This document shows, one piece after another, positions 32,400 to 41,692 of a stretch of 64,000 bases of DNA. The stretch is from UBA8919 sp041658185 (lineage in GTDB: Bacteria; Elusimicrobiota; UBA8919). The first letter of the stretch is position 1. The number at the start of each line of letters is the position of its first letter. The stretch spans positions 1 to 64,000 of the forward strand of contig JBBAAR010000009.1 of NCBI GenBank assembly GCA_041658185.1, given 5' to 3'. The notes beneath the pieces were generated by a model. The model was not told where the DNA came from. It saw only the letters and a list, made by a program, of their open reading frames with translations, and did not search any database. Both the position numbers and the translations under genes were made by a program.

Positions 32400-33767
32400 A
32401 TGTCAAATAATAATCCGATTGATCTCGTAGTACCTCATAGTTTGGAAGCAGAAAAGGCAGTTCTCGGCTCTATGCTTATTGAGAAAGATGCGATAGAGAT
32501 TGCTATAGAAATGCTTTCCGAAAATGATTTTTACGCTACTGCTCATAAAGTAATTTTTAGCGAGATAGTAAAAATTTACGACAAAAATCAGGGTGATGTT
32601 GATATATTAATAATTTCTGAGAAAATAAAATCTGATCCGCAGGTTGAACAGTTGGGCGGCGCCGCATATCTTGCATCTCTTATTGATACGGTTATCACCG
32701 CTTCAAATGCGGAATATTACGCAAAAATTGTCAAAGATAAAGCGATTCTCCGGGAACTCATACATGCGGGCAGAAAAATCATCGGCGATGCTACGGGTCG
32801 GATTGACGATGTTGACGAAATTGTGGACTCCGCCTCGCAGGCGATATTTAACATCTCGGACAAAAAAGCGATAAAAGGTCCCATATCAGTTTCTGATTTG
32901 ATTGACCCCACCATTGACGCTATTGAAGAAATTTATCTAAAAAAAGAACATGTACCCGGATGTCCGAGCGGTTTTAACGATTTGGATAGTGTGACCGGCG
33001 GTTTCAAAAAATCAAATTTTATTATTATAGCGGGTCGTCCCGGAACAGGCAAAACATCGTTATGTATGAATATAGCGGAAAATGCGGCAATACTTCACAA
33101 AAAATCAGTTTTGATTTTTTCGCTTGAAATGTCAAACGACGAACTGATGACAAGATTTATATGCTCGCAGGCGAGGGTCGCTTCCGACCGTGTGAAAAAT
33201 GCATATATGTCAAAGGATGACTGGCCCCGAATTACGACCGCCGCCGGAAAATTCAAGCCGGCAAAAATATTTATCGACGATTCTTCCGCACTCAGCGTTC
33301 TTGAAATGAAAGCCCGCGCCCGTCGTCTTTATAAAAAAGAAGGACTTGACCTTGTTATAATTGATTATCTTCAACTTATGTCAGGTAAAACCGGTCGCAG
33401 CGAATTCAGACAATTAGATGTCGCCGAAATATCCCGCTCATTAAAAATTATGGCGAAGGATCTGCAACTTCCGGTAATAGCGCTTTCGCAGTTATCCCGA
33501 GAACCGGAAAAAAGAACCGGAAATCAGGCGGGCAAACCGCGGCTTGCGGATTTAAGGGAGTCGGGCGCCATTGAACAAGACGCAGACCTTGTTCTTATGC
33601 TTTATCATCCGAGTTTGTACAAAGCCGACGGTATTGAAGCGTCAAGTCCGGTTAGCGACACGGAAGTTATAATCGCAAAAAACAGGCACGGCAGAATGGG
33701 AAACATAATGTTAAGATTTTTCAAGGAATATACTAAATTTGAAAGTGCGGCAAAGGGTTCTACTTGA
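32400..33767 (+). CDS. dnaB: Replicative DNA helicase DnaB
   Basis: 455 residues. The N-terminal collar domain (about 1-105; PHSLEAEKAVLGSMLIEKDAIE) is joined by a linker to the RecA-like motor: Walker A GRPGTGKTSL (about 217-226), Walker B LDLVIIDYLQLM, arginine-finger region SGAIEQDADLVLML, and the AKNRHGR motif. No SD is visible before ATG 32400, only the hairpin module tail. No intein. Confidence 0.96.
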   Translation: MSNNNPIDLVVPHSLEAEKAVLGSMLIEKDAIEIAIEMLSENDFYATAHKVIFSEIVKIYDKNQGDVDILIISEKIKSDPQVEQLGGAAYLASLIDTVITASNAEYYAKIVKDKAILRELIHAGRKIIGDATGRIDDVDEIVDSASQAIFNISDKKAIKGPISVSDLIDPTIDAIEEIYLKKEHVPGCPSGFNDLDSVTGGFKKSNFIIIAGRPGTGKTSLCMNIAENAAILHKKSVLIFSLEMSNDELMTRFICSQARVASDRVKNAYMSKDDWPRITTAAGKFKPAKIFIDDSSALSVLEMKARARRLYKKEGLDLVIIDYLQLMSGKTGRSEFRQLDVAEISRSLKIMAKDLQLPVIALSQLSREPEKRTGNQAGKPRLADLRESGAIEQDADLVLMLYHPSLYKADGIEASSPVSDTEVIIAKNRHGRMGNIMLRFFKEYTKFESAAKGST

Positions 33768-33773
33768 TTTATC

Positions 33774-34877
33774 ATGAAAATTTTAAGACCTACCCGTGCA
33801 GAAATAAATCTGGAAAATATAAAATTTAATGTCGGAATTATAAAAAAATTTGTCGGAAGATACGTTGACATACTCGCTGTTGTAAAAGCGGATGCCTACG
33901 GTCATGGTGCCGTTCAAGTTGCGCAAACGCTTGAAAAATCCGCTGTAAAAATATTCGGAGTCGCAACAATAGAGGAAGGAATTGAACTCCGTCTTGCCGG
34001 TATAAAAAAAGATATTCTTATATTAGGAAGCACCTATCCGTTTGAAAATTTTTCCGAAGTAATAAAACACAATCTCACTCCGACAATTGCAAGCATTTCC
34101 GGTCTTGAATTTTTTAATAAATTTGCGAAATATAAAAATAAAAAACTTCCTTTTCATCTTAAAATTGATACGGGGATGGCAAGGTTAGGAATATCGCCGA
34201 AAACCTTTGTTTCGCTGATTGAAAAAATCAAAAATCTAAAAAATATTTATATTGACGGGATTTATTCTCATCTTGCCTGTGCCGCCGAAAACGAAAATTT
34301 TACCGAAAAACAAATCCGCGAGTTTGAAAAATTATCCCGGAAAATCCCCGCCAGGTTTGTACATATTGCCGCAAGCGCAGCAATAATCAGATATAAAAGT
34401 TCGCATTTCAATCTCGTCCGTCCGGGACTTTTAATTTACGGTCTAAAACCGTTTGAAAATTCAGATTCAGCCATCCGGGTTCAACCTGCGATATCTCTAA
34501 AAACAAAAATTGTATATCTAAAAACGGTTCCTAAAAACACATCAATAAGTTATTGCAGGACATTCATCACAAAAAGAATTTCAAAAATCGCCACAATTCC
34601 AATTGGTTATGCCGACGGTTTTTTAAGATGCAACTCTAATAATGCAAAAGTTTTAATTCATGGCAAAAAGGCATCTGTTGTCGGCAGGGTTTGTATGGAT
34701 ATGACAATGATAGACGTTACCGGTATAAAAAATGTTATTGTCGGGGATGAGGTTGTTATTGTCGGCTCACAAGGTAAAGAAAAAATTTCAGCGGAAAATG
34801 TGGCGAAAAGGTGCAATACGATAAATTACGAGATAGTAACATCAATTTCAAAAAGAGTGCCGAGGGCGTACGGATGA
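33774..34877 (+). CDS. alr: Alanine racemase
   Basis: PLP enzyme making D-Ala for peptidoglycan. 367 residues. The PLP lysine is in VVKADAYGHGAV (about residue 41); KIDTGMARLGI, the SHLACA loop, the PIGYADGF motif with the second catalytic region, and VGRVCMDMTMIDVTG follow. Its TGA overlaps the mlaE start in an ATGA arrangement, linking cell-wall and envelope-lipid genes. Confidence 0.95.
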   Translation: MKILRPTRAEINLENIKFNVGIIKKFVGRYVDILAVVKADAYGHGAVQVAQTLEKSAVKIFGVATIEEGIELRLAGIKKDILILGSTYPFENFSEVIKHNLTPTIASISGLEFFNKFAKYKNKKLPFHLKIDTGMARLGISPKTFVSLIEKIKNLKNIYIDGIYSHLACAAENENFTEKQIREFEKLSRKIPARFVHIAASAAIIRYKSSHFNLVRPGLLIYGLKPFENSDSAIRVQPAISLKTKIVYLKTVPKNTSISYCRTFITKRISKIATIPIGYADGFLRCNSNNAKVLIHGKKASVVGRVCMDMTMIDVTGIKNVIVGDEVVIVGSQGKEKISAENVAKRCNTINYEIVTSISKRVPRAYG

Positions 34878-35659
34878 AAATTATCGGTTCTATAGGAAAA
34901 AAATTTATTAAAGCTTCCGACGATATCGGAAACGCTTTCCTAATGTTGGTAAAAACGGTTTACAGTTATATATCCTACAAACAGGACAGAAAAAATATTA
35001 TTAACCAGATGATACAAATTGGCGTTATGTCGGTTCCGGTTACCGCGCTTACTTCCGTTTTTACGGGAATGGTGCTGGCGCTTCAAACCGCATATTCAAC
35101 CAGAAATATTTTTAACGAGCCGATTTATATCGGAAGTGTGGTCGGTTTTTCTATGGTGAAAGAACTGGGACCCGTATTAACCGCAATAGTCGTTGCCGGC
35201 CGTGTCGGAGCAGCGATTGCGGCTGAACTTGGAACGATGAAGGTTACCGAACAGATAGATGCGTTGTACACTCTGGGAACCAATCCGATAAAATATCTGG
35301 CGGTGCCGAGATTTATTTCAATAGTGGTAATGCTTCCCATCCTTACCGTTTTTGCAGATATAATAGGAATAATCGGCGGATTTTTCGTCAGTGTTTATAA
35401 ATTGGGAATTGCGGCAACTGTTTATAAAAACGATATTCTGGATTATATGCGGGTTGAGGATTTATTTCACGGACTTATAAAATCGGTATTTTTTGCTCTG
35501 ATAATTGTTACTGTTGCCTGTTACAAAGGTTTTAACTGTGAAGGCGGTGCCGAGGGCGTGGGGCGTGCCACAACGCAGACCGTTGTAATTTCTATGGTTA
35601 TGATTCTGGTATCCGACTATTTCCTGACGGCGCTTTTAGTGTTATTTGGTATTGGATAG
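34874..35659 (+). CDS. mlaE: MlaE family ABC transporter permease
   Basis: 261 residues with about five membrane helices, beginning at ATG 34874 (ATGA overlap with alr). Signatures of MlaE/YrbE permeases: PVTALTSVFTGMVLALQTAY, GPVLTAIVVAGRVGAAIAAELGTMKVTEQIDAL, NPIKYLAVPRFIS, and GGAEGVGRATTQTVV at the end. It forms the inner-membrane part of the phospholipid transporter with MlaF and MlaD. Confidence 0.92.
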   Translation: MKIIGSIGKKFIKASDDIGNAFLMLVKTVYSYISYKQDRKNIINQMIQIGVMSVPVTALTSVFTGMVLALQTAYSTRNIFNEPIYIGSVVGFSMVKELGPVLTAIVVAGRVGAAIAAELGTMKVTEQIDALYTLGTNPIKYLAVPRFISIVVMLPILTVFADIIGIIGGFFVSVYKLGIAATVYKNDILDYMRVEDLFHGLIKSVFFALIIVTVACYKGFNCEGGAEGVGRATTQTVVISMVMILVSDYFLTALLVLFGIG

Positions 35660-35662
35660 CAA

Positions 35663-36421
35663 ATGATAAGAATAGTTGACTTACATAAATCGTTCGGCGA
35701 GAATAATGTCCTTTCCGGCGTCAATCTGGAAATAAAAGACAGGGAAACGATTACTATTATCGGCGGAAGCGGTTGCGGGAAATCCGTTTTAATAAAACAT
35801 ATCGTAGGTCTCCTAAAGCCGGCTTCCGGCAATATATTCGTTGATGAGACGGAAATAACCGGACTTAACGAAAAATCGCTTTCGGAAGTTCAGAGAAATT
35901 TCGGATTTCTTTTTCAGGGCGCTGCGCTTTTTGATTCTTTAACCGTCGGCGACAATGTGGCTTTCGGGTTAAGGAATCTTACCGAAATGCCTGCGGAAAA
36001 AATTTCCCAAAAAGTTAAAAAGTGTCTTTCAATGATAGGACTTGAAGGTATAGAACAGATGAAACCGTCTGAACTATCAGGCGGGATGAAAAAGCGGGTG
36101 GCACTGGCAAGGGCAATCGCAACAGACCCGAAATATATTTTTTACGATGAGCCGACGACGGGGATAGACCCTATTATGGCTGATGTTATTAACGACCTTA
36201 TAATATATCTTCAAAAATCATTAGACATTACCTCAATAGTTGTAACTCACGATATGACCAGCGCATATAAAATTTCAAATAGAATTGCTATGCTTTACGA
36301 TGGTAAAATTATAGGGATAGGAACGCCGGACGAAATCAAAAAAACGGAAAATCAATATGTAAAACAATTCACGACGGGTTCTTCGGTGGGCCCCATAAAA
36401 ATGAAAGTAAGAGAGAGGTAA
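35663..36421 (+). CDS. mlaF: MlaF family ABC transporter ATP-binding protein
   Basis: 252 residues. Walker A GGSGCGKSVLIKHIVGLL, Q-loop FQGAALFDSLTVGDNV (with the MlaF-type FQxxALFDSLTV), signature LSGGMKKRVALARAI, Walker B IFYDEPTTGIDP and the switch His in VVTHDM. Gene order E-F-D with 3-nt spacers. No MlaA, B or C gene is in the window; Elusimicrobia- or PVC-type genomes often have only EFD. Confidence 0.93.
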   Translation: MIRIVDLHKSFGENNVLSGVNLEIKDRETITIIGGSGCGKSVLIKHIVGLLKPASGNIFVDETEITGLNEKSLSEVQRNFGFLFQGAALFDSLTVGDNVAFGLRNLTEMPAEKISQKVKKCLSMIGLEGIEQMKPSELSGGMKKRVALARAIATDPKYIFYDEPTTGIDPIMADVINDLIIYLQKSLDITSIVVTHDMTSAYKISNRIAMLYDGKIIGIGTPDEIKKTENQYVKQFTTGSSVGPIKMKVRER

Positions 36422-36424
36422 ATT

Positions 36425-37243
36425 ATGAAACAGGAAACCAAAGTTGGAATTGTAATTATTTTAGGAACTCTGGTGCTTGCAACGTCTATTATGATTTTGT
36501 CAGGTGTCCGTATTTTTGAGAAAGGATATGAGATTAACATTCTTTTCAATGATATTCAGGGACTCTTGAAACAGGCAAAGGTGCAGGTCGCGGGAGTAAA
36601 TATCGGTTATGTGAAAGATATCACGCTGGAGGAGGGAAAGGCAAAAGTAACGGTCTGGCTGGATAGAGACGTGAAAATTTATAAAGATGCCGGCGTGTAT
36701 ATTTTTTCGTCGGGAATCATCGGAGTAAAATTTATACAACTTACCTCCGGAAGTGCCGCAAGTGAATTGTTAAAAGACGGCGATACCATTACCGGCGTTG
36801 ACCCGATAAGCATTGACAAGATGTTTGATAAAACACAGGTGGCAATAAATTCGCTTTTGGATTCACTTAAAAGTTTAACGGGCGATACTAATATCAAATC
36901 AACAATTAACAACCTGAATAAATTTTCCGAAGATTTGACGGTTATATCAGCAGAACTGAAAAAATCGGTTTCCGCCGGGCGGCTTACAAACATTTCAAGA
37001 AAACTTGATGCAACGCTTACCTCTCTTGAAAAAATTTCAAAATCAATAGAAACCGGCGACGGTGTTCTCGGAAAACTTGTAACAGATAAAAAACTTGAAA
37101 GCGATTTGAGAGAGACGATAAAAAGTTTCCGGGTTTTCAGCAAGATGGTGGAAGATGCGCCGTCAAAATGGATTGTGGACGATAAAAAAGCAAAAGATGT
37201 GAAAAAAGAGTTGGAAAAATCGGAAAAAAAAGAAAAAAAATAA
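36425..37243 (+). CDS. mlaD: MlaD family (MCE domain) protein
   Basis: 272 residues. One N-terminal membrane helix (about 7-24), then the MCE domain (about 35-125; FNDIQGLLKQAKVQVAGVNIGYVKDI, FIQLTSG), then a long helical C-terminal region with alternating Ser/Thr/Leu that could extend into the periplasm, ending in a Lys/Glu tail. MCE rings carry lipid between membranes. Ends 6 nt before radA. Confidence 0.9.
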   Translation: MKQETKVGIVIILGTLVLATSIMILSGVRIFEKGYEINILFNDIQGLLKQAKVQVAGVNIGYVKDITLEEGKAKVTVWLDRDVKIYKDAGVYIFSSGIIGVKFIQLTSGSAASELLKDGDTITGVDPISIDKMFDKTQVAINSLLDSLKSLTGDTNIKSTINNLNKFSEDLTVISAELKKSVSAGRLTNISRKLDATLTSLEKISKSIETGDGVLGKLVTDKKLESDLRETIKSFRVFSKMVEDAPSKWIVDDKKAKDVKKELEKSEKKEKK

Positions 37244-37249
37244 AATAAA

Positions 37250-38617
37250 ATGAACAAAAAAGATAAAATTCAGTTTGTCTGTCAGGAGTGCGGCTATGAA
37301 TCCACGAAGTGGCTGGGAAAATGTCCCGACTGCGAAAAATGGAATACTTTTGTAGAAGAAAAAAAAATTGCCGCCTCAAAAACCCGTCCGCACATAACGA
37401 ATTTTTCGTCAGAAGTTAAAAAAATTAATGAAATTATTGAAACACAAATTTATAAAAATAGATACAAAACTAACATTAACGAATTTGATAATCTTTTGGG
37501 CGGCGGTCTCGTTGACGGACAGATGATTTTAATAGGCGGGGAACCGGGCATCGGGAAATCAACACTGCTTTTGCAAATTGCCGGGTGTCTTTCATCTCAA
37601 TTTAACTGTTTGTATGTTTCCGGCGAGGAGTCACTTGAACAGTTGAAAATGAGAGCCCAGCGACTTAAAATTGATAAAGGACAATTATTTCTTGTCTCGG
37701 AAACGCTGCTTTCCGAAATCGTTAACAGGGTGAATGAAGTAAAGCCGAAATTTCTTTTTATTGATTCTATCCAGACGATGTACCGCGACGATATTGAATC
37801 GGCGCCGGGAACAGTTTCTCAGGTGAGAGAAACGACTGCGGAACTTTTGTCAATAAGTAAATCAATCCCGCTTACCACGTTTCTCTGCGGACATGTCACA
37901 AAAGAGGGAACGCTTGCAGGTCCCAGAATTTTGGAACACATCGTTGATACCGTTTTATATTTCAGTTCGGAACAGCATCACACATACCGGCTTCTTCGTT
38001 GTTTCAAAAACAGGTTCGGTTCAACAAACGAAATAGGAATTTTTGAGATGCAGGAAGAGGGTTTAAAAGAAGTAAAAAATCCGTCTGAGATTTTTATAGG
38101 GGAGAAACCGAAGAATGTTTCCGGGAGCGTTACGACTTGCATTATTGAGGGTGCGCGACCGATTTTATTGGAAGTTCAGGCATTAGTTTCTTCAACGCCG
38201 CTTCCACTTCCCCGCCGGCAATTTTCCGGGTTGGATTACAACAGGGCGGTAATAATAATTGCAGTTCTTGAAAAACGGCTCGGACTTCGGCTTGTCAACC
38301 AGGACATTTTTATAAATATCGTAGGCGGAATCAAAACGAAAGAACCGTCCTGCGATTTATCCGTTGCCTGTGCGATTGCTTCTGCCGTCGGAAATTTTGT
38401 GGTTTCATCCAAAATAGGGATTATTGGAGAGGTTGGGTTGACAGGCGAGGTAAGAGCAGTGACTCATATTTCGCAGCGGCTTTTAGAGTTTGAGAAACTC
38501 GGATTTGAAAAATGCATAATTCCGAAGGCGAACTTAAAAGGAATAAACGGGAAATTGAAAATAAAGATAGTTCCCGTTGAGACGGTATTTGATGCAATAG
38601 AGGCAATTAAGAATTAA
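37250..38617 (+). CDS. radA: DNA repair protein RadA
   Basis: 455 residues. N-terminal zinc finger FVCQECGYESTKWLGKCPDCEKWNT (Cys4, about residues 8-30; quoted here as two halves CQECGYES and CPDC). RecA-like ATPase: Walker A GEPGIGKSTLLLQ, the RadA KNRFGSTNEIGIFEM motif, and a C-terminal Lon-like domain (GIIGEVGLTGEVRAV). Branch-migration helicase in recombination. Its stop codon is part of the left arm of the hairpin leading to the next gene. Confidence 0.95.
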   Translation: MNKKDKIQFVCQECGYESTKWLGKCPDCEKWNTFVEEKKIAASKTRPHITNFSSEVKKINEIIETQIYKNRYKTNINEFDNLLGGGLVDGQMILIGGEPGIGKSTLLLQIAGCLSSQFNCLYVSGEESLEQLKMRAQRLKIDKGQLFLVSETLLSEIVNRVNEVKPKFLFIDSIQTMYRDDIESAPGTVSQVRETTAELLSISKSIPLTTFLCGHVTKEGTLAGPRILEHIVDTVLYFSSEQHHTYRLLRCFKNRFGSTNEIGIFEMQEEGLKEVKNPSEIFIGEKPKNVSGSVTTCIIEGARPILLEVQALVSSTPLPLPRRQFSGLDYNRAVIIIAVLEKRLGLRLVNQDIFINIVGGIKTKEPSCDLSVACAIASAVGNFVVSSKIGIIGEVGLTGEVRAVTHISQRLLEFEKLGFEKCIIPKANLKGINGKLKIKIVPVETVFDAIEAIKN

Positions 38618-38666
38618 AAATTATGGATTTTAACATTTTAATTCTTAATTCTTAATTCTTAATTCT
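38605..38666 (+). repeat. Stop-to-start hairpin with period-7 arm, radA to PIN-TRAM gene
   Basis: aattaagaattaa (38605-38617, containing the radA stop) is perfectly complementary to ttaattcttaatt in the tract 38639-38666, which consists of four taattct units of 7 nt. After the right arm comes aattggtttataggggg, the SD of the GTG start at 38690. Same stop-to-start design as the glmS, rpsR and dnaB modules but without their ctctggtgtta tail. Confidence 0.7.
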
Positions 38667-38689
38667 CAATTGGTTTATAGGGGGTTTTT

Positions 38690-39670
38690 GTGTTTATCTG
38701 GATTATAAGGTCAATGATAATTATTGCGGGACCCGTTATCGGGTGGTTTCAGATTTCAAAAGATGCGAAGGGTATATTGATAGGAGTTGCCGTCGCACTG
38801 GTCGTAATTTTTGTTGAAATTTTGATTGAAATGATTCCGCTTGATTCAATCGTCGCAGGCGGTCTCGGTGCCATTCTCGGACTTATTTCGGCAAAACTTT
38901 TGGATTATTCAATTTTTCTTATGGAAGATGCCAAATTAGACAGTTTTATGAAAACATATTCTATTTTGATAAAAATGGTTTTGGCGTATCTCGGATTTAT
39001 AATCGCCATAAGAAAAAAAGAGGAACTTTCATTACTTGACAAGGATATACACCTTACATCAAAAAAACGTCAGGAGGATTTAAAAATTCTTGATACTTCC
39101 GCGATTATAGACGGCAGGATTCTGGATATCATTGAAACAAATTTTGTAACCGGCGTGATTGTGGTCCCGGAATTTGTCGTTTCGGAACTTCAGACACTTG
39201 CCGATTCCGCTGATTCTACCAAAAGGCAGCGGGGCAGACGAGGACTTGACCTGTTGAATAAAATAAGACAAAATCTTGTTGTGCCGGTAAAAATTTTTGA
39301 AAAGGACTATTCCGACATAACTCAAACCGACGCAAAAATACTGAAACTTGCGGAGGACTTAAAGGCAAAAATTATTACGACCGATTTTAATTTGAATAAA
39401 GTTGCATCCGTCCACGGTGTCGTTGTTTTGAATGTCAACGAACTCGCAGGTGTTATAAAACCCGCTCTCCTCCCCGGTGAGGTGTTGAACATTTACCTTA
39501 TGAAAGAAGGCAAAGAAAAAAAACAGGCGGTCGCTTATCTTGAAGACGGCACAATGGTAGTCGTTGAAAACGGCCGCAGTCACCTCGGAAAAAAAGTTGA
39601 AGTAACTGTAACAAATGTTTTACAAACTTCCACGGGCAGAATGATTTTTGCTCAGATGAAAGAGGAATAA
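38690..39670 (+). CDS. YacL-type membrane protein with PIN and TRAM domains
   Basis: 326 residues from GTG 38690 (SD aggggg). N-terminal region with four hydrophobic helices (about 1-105); then a PIN ribonuclease-like domain (about 130-245) with acidic residues in ILDTSAIIDGRI, the ELQTLADSAD loop, DAKILKLAEDL and IITTDFNLNKVA. It ends in a TRAM RNA-binding domain (about 265-325). This is the B. subtilis YacL layout, often next to ispD as here. Substrate unknown. Confidence 0.88.
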   Translation: MFIWIIRSMIIIAGPVIGWFQISKDAKGILIGVAVALVVIFVEILIEMIPLDSIVAGGLGAILGLISAKLLDYSIFLMEDAKLDSFMKTYSILIKMVLAYLGFIIAIRKKEELSLLDKDIHLTSKKRQEDLKILDTSAIIDGRILDIIETNFVTGVIVVPEFVVSELQTLADSADSTKRQRGRRGLDLLNKIRQNLVVPVKIFEKDYSDITQTDAKILKLAEDLKAKIITTDFNLNKVASVHGVVVLNVNELAGVIKPALLPGEVLNIYLMKEGKEKKQAVAYLEDGTMVVVENGRSHLGKKVEVTVTNVLQTSTGRMIFAQMKEE

Positions 39671-39685
39671 AATAACATAGATAAT

Positions 39686-40330
39686 ATGAAAGTATCAGCG
39701 ATAATAGTAGCAGCCGGCAGCGGTAAAAGGTTCGGCTCAAAAAAGCAGTTTGAATTTATAGGTAAAAGAAAAATTATTGAATTAACCATATCAAAATTTC
39801 TTAAAATTTCCGATATAAAAAATATAGTTTTAGTTTTACCGAAGGAAGACATAAAACGGAAATTAGATTTTTCCAATAGAGTCAAAATTGTTCCCGGCGG
39901 GAAAACCAGACAGCATTCCGTTTTCAACGGACTTTCAACTTTGAGTTCTGACACGGACATAGTTTTGATTCACGACGGCGTTAGACCATTTGTATCTGAA
40001 AAAATCATAAAAGATAGTATCGTTTCCGCAAAAAAATATGGCGCTTGCGTTGTCGCAGTTCCGTCAAATGACACGGTAAAAATTTGTAAAGGGGGATTTG
40101 TAATTTCAACTCCGGAAAGACGGAACATTTTTCTTGCTCAAACTCCGCAAACGTTTAAGTATTCCCTGATAATGAGAGCATACAAGAAAGCGTTTGAGAA
40201 AAAATATTTTTCAACTGACGATTCTGCACTTATTGAAAAATTAGGTAAAAAAGTAAAAATAATTTCAGGCGATTACAAAAACATCAAAATCACCACAAAA
40301 GAGGATTTATCTTTAAACTCTAAACTATGA
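39686..40330 (+). CDS. ispD: 2-C-methyl-D-erythritol 4-phosphate cytidylyltransferase
   Basis: MEP-pathway step 3. 214 residues. SAIIVAAGSGKRFGSKKQFEFI is the nucleotide-binding loop; PGGKTRQHSVFNGL, LIHDGVRPFV, VAVPSNDTVKI, AQTPQTFKY, DDSALIEKLGKKVKIISGD are all present. The C-terminal LNSKL and the N-terminal NSKL of IspF both come from a period-7 repeat that spans the ATGA stop/start overlap. Confidence 0.95.
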   Translation: MKVSAIIVAAGSGKRFGSKKQFEFIGKRKIIELTISKFLKISDIKNIVLVLPKEDIKRKLDFSNRVKIVPGGKTRQHSVFNGLSTLSSDTDIVLIHDGVRPFVSEKIIKDSIVSAKKYGACVVAVPSNDTVKICKGGFVISTPERRNIFLAQTPQTFKYSLIMRAYKKAFEKKYFSTDDSALIEKLGKKVKIISGDYKNIKITTKEDLSLNSKL

Positions 40331-40342
40331 ACTCTAAACTCC
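40315..40342 (+). repeat. Period-7 repeat across the ispD stop and ispF start
   Basis: Units aaactct, aaactat, gaactct, aaactcc, four heptamers that include the overlapping ATGA of ispD/ispF at 40327-40330. As a result both proteins share an NSKL tetrapeptide at the joined ends. Confidence 0.7.
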
Positions 40343-40809
40343 GAATCGGTTTCGGTTATGATATACATAAACTTGTAAAAGGAAGACCGCTTTTTCTGGG
40401 CGGAATTAAAATTCCTTATTCAAAAGGTCTGCTCGCACACTCCGACGGCGACGTTTTGCTTCACTCAATCTGCGATTCACTTTTAGGCGCTGCAGGACTC
40501 GGCGATATCGGGCAGCATTTTCCGAATACTGATAAAAAATACAAAAACATTTCAAGTTCGGTTTTGCTTGAAAAAACTTTTGTTTTACTAAAAAAATCCG
40601 GTTATAAAATAATAAACATTGACACAATGCTCGTCGCAAAAGAGCCGAAATTTTCCCCGTATATTAAAAAAATGAAAAAAGAAATATCAAAAGTTATCGG
40701 GACAAAAAATATAAGCATCAAAGCAACAACCAACGAGGGTATCGGCGCCATCGGCAACGGCAAGGCAATTTGTGCATATGCCGTGTGTTTGATTAAAAAA
40801 AATGTATAA
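40327..40809 (+). CDS. ispF: 2-C-methyl-D-erythritol 2,4-cyclodiphosphate synthase
   Basis: MEP-pathway step 5. 160 residues with the zinc ligands in GYDIHKL (Asp, His) and a later His (SDGDVLLHSICDSLLGA), GDIGQHFPNTD, IDTMLVAKEPKFSPYI and ATTNEGIGAIGNGKAICAYAVCLI. Four-nt overlap with ispD; eight-nt overlap with the methyltransferase gene that follows, which is unexpected for this pathway. Confidence 0.95.
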   Translation: MNSKLRIGFGYDIHKLVKGRPLFLGGIKIPYSKGLLAHSDGDVLLHSICDSLLGAAGLGDIGQHFPNTDKKYKNISSSVLLEKTFVLLKKSGYKIINIDTMLVAKEPKFSPYIKKMKKEISKVIGTKNISIKATTNEGIGAIGNGKAICAYAVCLIKKNV

Positions 40810-41680
40810 AAAGAAGAGAAAAAGAAAATTAACTATAAAAGATAATGCTGTGATTTATCAGTCAGCAAAAACCATTAACGATTTTATCAATAAAGTAATT
40901 GAAGGCGATTGTATTGAAGTTATGAAAACAATTCCTGATAATTCTATTGATTTAATTTTTGCCGACCCGCCTTTTAATATAGGTTTGAAATATGATAATT
41001 ACAATGATAAGAGAAGTTATGAAGATTATTATAATTGGTCGGTATGTTGGATAAGAGAAACCTACAGGATATTAAAAAAAACCGGGACAATATATATTGC
41101 CATAGGCGATGAATTTGCTGCTGAAATAAATTTGATTTTGAAAAAAACAGAATTTAATTTTAGAAATTGGATAATTTGGTATTACACTTTTGGACAGAAT
41201 CAAAGAAAAAAATTTAATCGTTCTCACACACATATTTTATATTTTACAAAAGATAAAGAAAAATTTATATTTAATGATAAGGATGTAAGAATACCATCGG
41301 CAAGGCAACAGATATATCATGATAAAAGGGCACATCCCGATGGAAAAGTGCCCGATGACGTTTGGGAGTTTACAAGGGTTTGCGGTTCGTTTAAGGAAAG
41401 GTTGGGCGACCATCCTTGTCAAATGCCGGAAGCACTATTAGAAAGAATTATCAAAACAAGTTCAAATACCGGCGATGTTGTTTTAGACCCTTTTGGCGGG
41501 ACAGGCACAACTGTCTCTGTTGCGAAAAAATTAAAAAGAAATTACATTACGACAGAAATATCAAAAAATTATATTGATGTTATTAGAAAAAGATTGGAAG
41601 GTCGTCACGAAGAAATTAAAAGAAAACCAGAAAGAACAGAAAAGGATAGTTTGCCGTTATTTGAATTTTGTGGTCGTTAA
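40802..41680 (+). CDS. DNA methyltransferase (beta-class N6-adenine/N4-cytosine type)
   Basis: 292 residues. Catalytic motif IV FADPPFNIG (DPPF at 55-58) comes before the SAM-binding motif I VLDPFGGTGTT (about 220-230), the order of the beta class. The variable region between them (about 80-200) should contain the target recognition domain. The composition is lower in GC than the neighbours and the gene overlaps the ispF end. It is paired with a probable restriction endonuclease 12 nt downstream. Recognition sequence cannot be deduced. Confidence 0.92.
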   Translation: MYKKKRKRKLTIKDNAVIYQSAKTINDFINKVIEGDCIEVMKTIPDNSIDLIFADPPFNIGLKYDNYNDKRSYEDYYNWSVCWIRETYRILKKTGTIYIAIGDEFAAEINLILKKTEFNFRNWIIWYYTFGQNQRKKFNRSHTHILYFTKDKEKFIFNDKDVRIPSARQQIYHDKRAHPDGKVPDDVWEFTRVCGSFKERLGDHPCQMPEALLERIIKTSSNTGDVVLDPFGGTGTTVSVAKKLKRNYITTEISKNYIDVIRKRLEGRHEEIKRKPERTEKDSLPLFEFCGR

Positions 41681-41692
41681 ATATAAGAATAT

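Noticed and set aside
36679..37257. 192-codon open frame on the minus strand opposite mlaD
   Set aside because: Antisense shadow of mlaD; no motif, no SD and low-complexity Ser/Phe-rich sequence.
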